Assembly (NCBI RefSeq): GCF_041296385.1
Contig: NW_027183804.1
Span: 3,286,001 to 3,350,000 of the forward strand
Length of the DNA: 64,000 bases
DNA from: Aphelocoma coerulescens
Taxonomy: Eukaryota; Chordata; Aves; Passeriformes; Corvidae
Direction of reading: 5' to 3'
Shown here: positions 61,917-64,000 of the stretch, piece by piece
Numbering within the stretch: the first letter of the stretch is position 1
How the letters are laid out: every line of letters starts with the position of its first letter
Position numbers and translations under genes: made by a program
Notes under the pieces: generated by a model
What the model saw: the letters and a program-made list of their open reading frames with translations, nothing else
What the model was told of the DNA's origin: nothing
Database searches by the model: none

Positions 61917-64000
61917 CGGGATTGCTCAGTTCTTTGGCAGTGCCCCGCCCATGTGGCTGGAGAAGAAAGAGCTCTGAAACTTCTCTCAAGAATCGCTCCC
62001 TATTTCTTTCCACGGGCCTCGCTGTCTAGGGATGTTTCAGGAGACCCCACTGAAACACGGAAGGACTCTCCAATTATCCCAGCTTTCTCTCCACAGCGAG
62101 AGGTTTCAATATTTAGCATTGTTATCCTTTTCCTGTGTGTTTGTTAAATAAAGAGTTTCTATCTGTTTCACTTTCTTCCAAGGAAAATTCTTTTTTCCCG
62201 AACCTGGTGGGGGAGGGCTGGGTGTAACCTGCCTTCAACCAGAGGATATTTTCCTCCAGATTTGTCCAGACCGGCACAGCCTGTCCTTTCCCTGGGGCTC
62301 TGTTGCAGATGGAAGCTGCTGGTGCCATTCTCAGCTTGAAGCCCTCTTTTGATGCAGCAGATGTTGCCAGCTGTGTTCAGCAGCTGTGGCTCAATGTTTC
62401 TGCAAAGCTTTTGTGTTCCTCATGGAACCAAGGAGCCTATGTGACACTGCAGGGGCTGATGGCATCAAGGAGACAATTGTGACAGTACAGAACCTCCTAG
62501 AAACAAGGCTCCATTGTGACACCGTGGGGAATCATGGACTCAAGGAGCCCATTGTGACACGGCCAGGCCGCATGGAACCAATGGTCCATTGTTACACGGC
62601 GGATTCAAGAAGACCATGGTGACACCACGGAGCATCACGGAACCATAGTCCATTGTGACACAGCGGGGCCTCATGGAAACGAGGGCACCATTGTGGCAAA
62701 GCAGGGCCTAATGGAAGCATGGAGAGCATTGGGACATTGTGGGGAATCATGGAAGCATGGAGAGCATTGTGACACTAAGGAAACTCCTGGAAGCAAGATG
62801 ACCACTGGCACATCATGGAACCTCATGGAAGCAAGCCTCCATGATGACTTTGGAGGGCCTCATGGAGCACAGGATCCATTGTGACACAGCAGGACCTGGT
62901 GCAACCAAGGAGCCTTTGTGATACTCCAGATCCGCATGGAAGCCAGGGTGCACTGAGACACAGCGGGGCCTTGTTGGAACCAAAGACACCTCTGCAAAAA
63001 GCAGGCGAGCTCATAGAAGCAAGGAGTCCATTGTTACAACATCAAACCTGTGGAACCAAGGGACCATTGTGACACTGCGGGGCCTCATGGAACCAATTGT
63101 CCATGATGACAATGCGGATCAAAGGAGACCATGGTGACACTGCGGAACCGCATGGAACCAAGGAGCCATTGTGACACAGTGGGGCCTCATGGAATCAAGG
63201 AGACCATTGTGACCCAGGTGTTGCATGTGAAGGCAAGGAGCCATTGTGCCACTTTGGGCTTCTTCCCTTGAGCTCTGCAGCTGGCTGTCCCAGCCCAGCG
63301 CACCATGTGCCACCTGCTCTCCTCAGGCCTCTGCCTGCACACAGGCCCAGGAGAAGTTTTCCTGTTTGCAAGGAAAGAATGGAAAAGCCTGAGCAGGTTT
63401 CCTAAACAACAAACCCCGCTCAGGAGCCACATGCTCAGTACAGGCTGCCTGGAACGATGGCCCCTTTCTACAAGGGTCAGTGTGAGCAGGAATGATCTCT
63501 GGGAGCAGAATTCTCGGAGTCTTTCCACTGAATTCTCTGTGCCTGTGTCTTGGGGTGACTTTAGGATGTGTATCCCCTATGGCTGCTCTATGCCCCGAAG
63601 TTAACTTTGTGCATTTCTGTGCCTTTCAACTGAGCCTGAGAGGGGGGAGAGGAAAAAAAACTGGACAAACTTCTCAGAGCGTTTGTTCAAGGACACACAT
63701 ACACACTCCTCTGCATCCTGCTTGCAGCAAGAGTGCAGGAAGCAACCTTCTTGCTTTTGAGCCAGTTTTCAGCTCCTTTTCTCTGCAGGGAGATGGAGAG
63801 TTGAACTTTGTTCTCCTGGGACTTCGGGGGTTTTTTTTCCCTTCTTCTCTTCTTGACTGTTTCAACATCAGACCACACTGGGACAATTTTCGCCCGAGGT
63901 GGGGGCCCTGAATGTGGGCCCATGAGCCAGCTCCAAGGAGGAGGAGGGAGACTATACCTCCAGAAGTGTTGGGGTTCCTCCCCCCTGCCATGAGGTCATG
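61917..64000 (+). repeat. Macrosatellite unit 29 (partial, 2,084 bp; cut by the window edge)
   Basis: Minisatellite 62418-63258, AATAAA 62147-62152. Class B with ggtttcaatattt, cagatccgcatgg and tgccccgaagttaactttg. Private gactatacctcc near 63951. The last ~130 bp of the unit lie beyond the window, so the array continues. Confidence 0.97.

Larger units (their letters stand above)
1..64000 (+). repeat. Macrosatellite array, ~2.2-kb unit, 28 full units plus one partial
   Basis: The motif cgggattgctcagttctttg recurs at 1, 2180, 4357, 6570, 8783, 10997, 13211, 15423, 17637, 19851, 22065, 24280, 26494, 28708, 30922, 33136, 35350, 37564, 39778, 41992, 44206, 46420, 48634, 50847, 53061, 55275, 57489, 59703 and 61917, always on the same strand. 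Units differ only by scattered substitutions (by eye roughly one to two per cent) and a few small indels. Those indels account for every unit length: one 38-bp monomer, a 7- or 8-T run, a 1-bp g/cg difference, a 2-bp deletion in unit 7, and two 1-bp gains in unit 1. There is no inverted unit and no foreign insertion. Both ends are open, so true array size is unknown. Such uniformity is typical of satellite DNA homogenised by unequal crossing-over. The unit start used here is arbitrary. Confidence 0.98.

Noticed and set aside
1..64000. Assembly artefact (one unit copied many times)
   Set aside because: Units carry distinct private variants, graded subfamilies and hybrids, which simple duplication by software would not create. 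The exact copy number could still be wrong.
1..64000. rRNA, tRNA or histone-type tandem gene cluster
   Set aside because: No rRNA or tRNA-like sequence and no long or conserved coding frame occurs in the 2.2-kb unit.

Overview
The whole 64 kb window is one uninterrupted, head-to-tail tandem array (a macrosatellite) with a unit of about 2,214 bp. Using the window's first base as an arbitrary phase, I count 28 complete units plus one truncated unit (29 starts: 1, 2180, 4357, 6570, 8783, 10997, then every 2,212-2,215 bp to 61917). The array runs off both ends, so no flanking DNA is visible. I see no protein-coding gene, tRNA, rRNA, CRISPR array or unrelated inserted element anywhere.

Each unit is a composite. 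(1) A stretch of about 0.9 kb, crossing the arbitrary unit boundary, looks like a retroviral-type long terminal repeat of the kind found in birds. It has a purine tract, a GC-box-like site, an AATAAA signal at unit offset +230 with T/GU-rich DNA around it, and a U5-like stretch that I recall as typical of passerine endogenous-retrovirus LTRs. (2) A short linker of about 140 bp follows. (3) A degenerate minisatellite of about 840 bp comes next, made of about 23 monomers of 29-39 bp (mostly 36-39) built around ccattgtgacac / ggggcctcatgg / aaccaagga. (4) A spacer of about 300 bp leads back into the LTR-like part.

The units are very similar, but fixed variants show their history. Units 1-2 lack exactly one 38-bp minisatellite monomer and form their own subfamily. 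The others fall into two haplotype classes, 'A' (units 7, 13, 16, 19, 21, 26, the second halves of 23 and 28, part of 11) and 'B' (most others), with clear A/B hybrids. Higher-order repeats are visible: units 13-15 recur as 16-18 at exactly 6,642 bp. Units 20-24 recur loosely as 25-29 at about 11,069 bp, with an alternating A/B (4,428 bp) pattern inside. This is the signature of unequal exchange and gene conversion in a young, homogenised array.

The organism is most likely a bird, probably a songbird, and the sequence probably comes from a long-read assembly. That rests on the LTR-like sequence style recognised from memory, not on a search. Plausible locations are a pericentromere, a microchromosome, the W chromosome or a germline-restricted chromosome. 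Nothing in the window decides between them.
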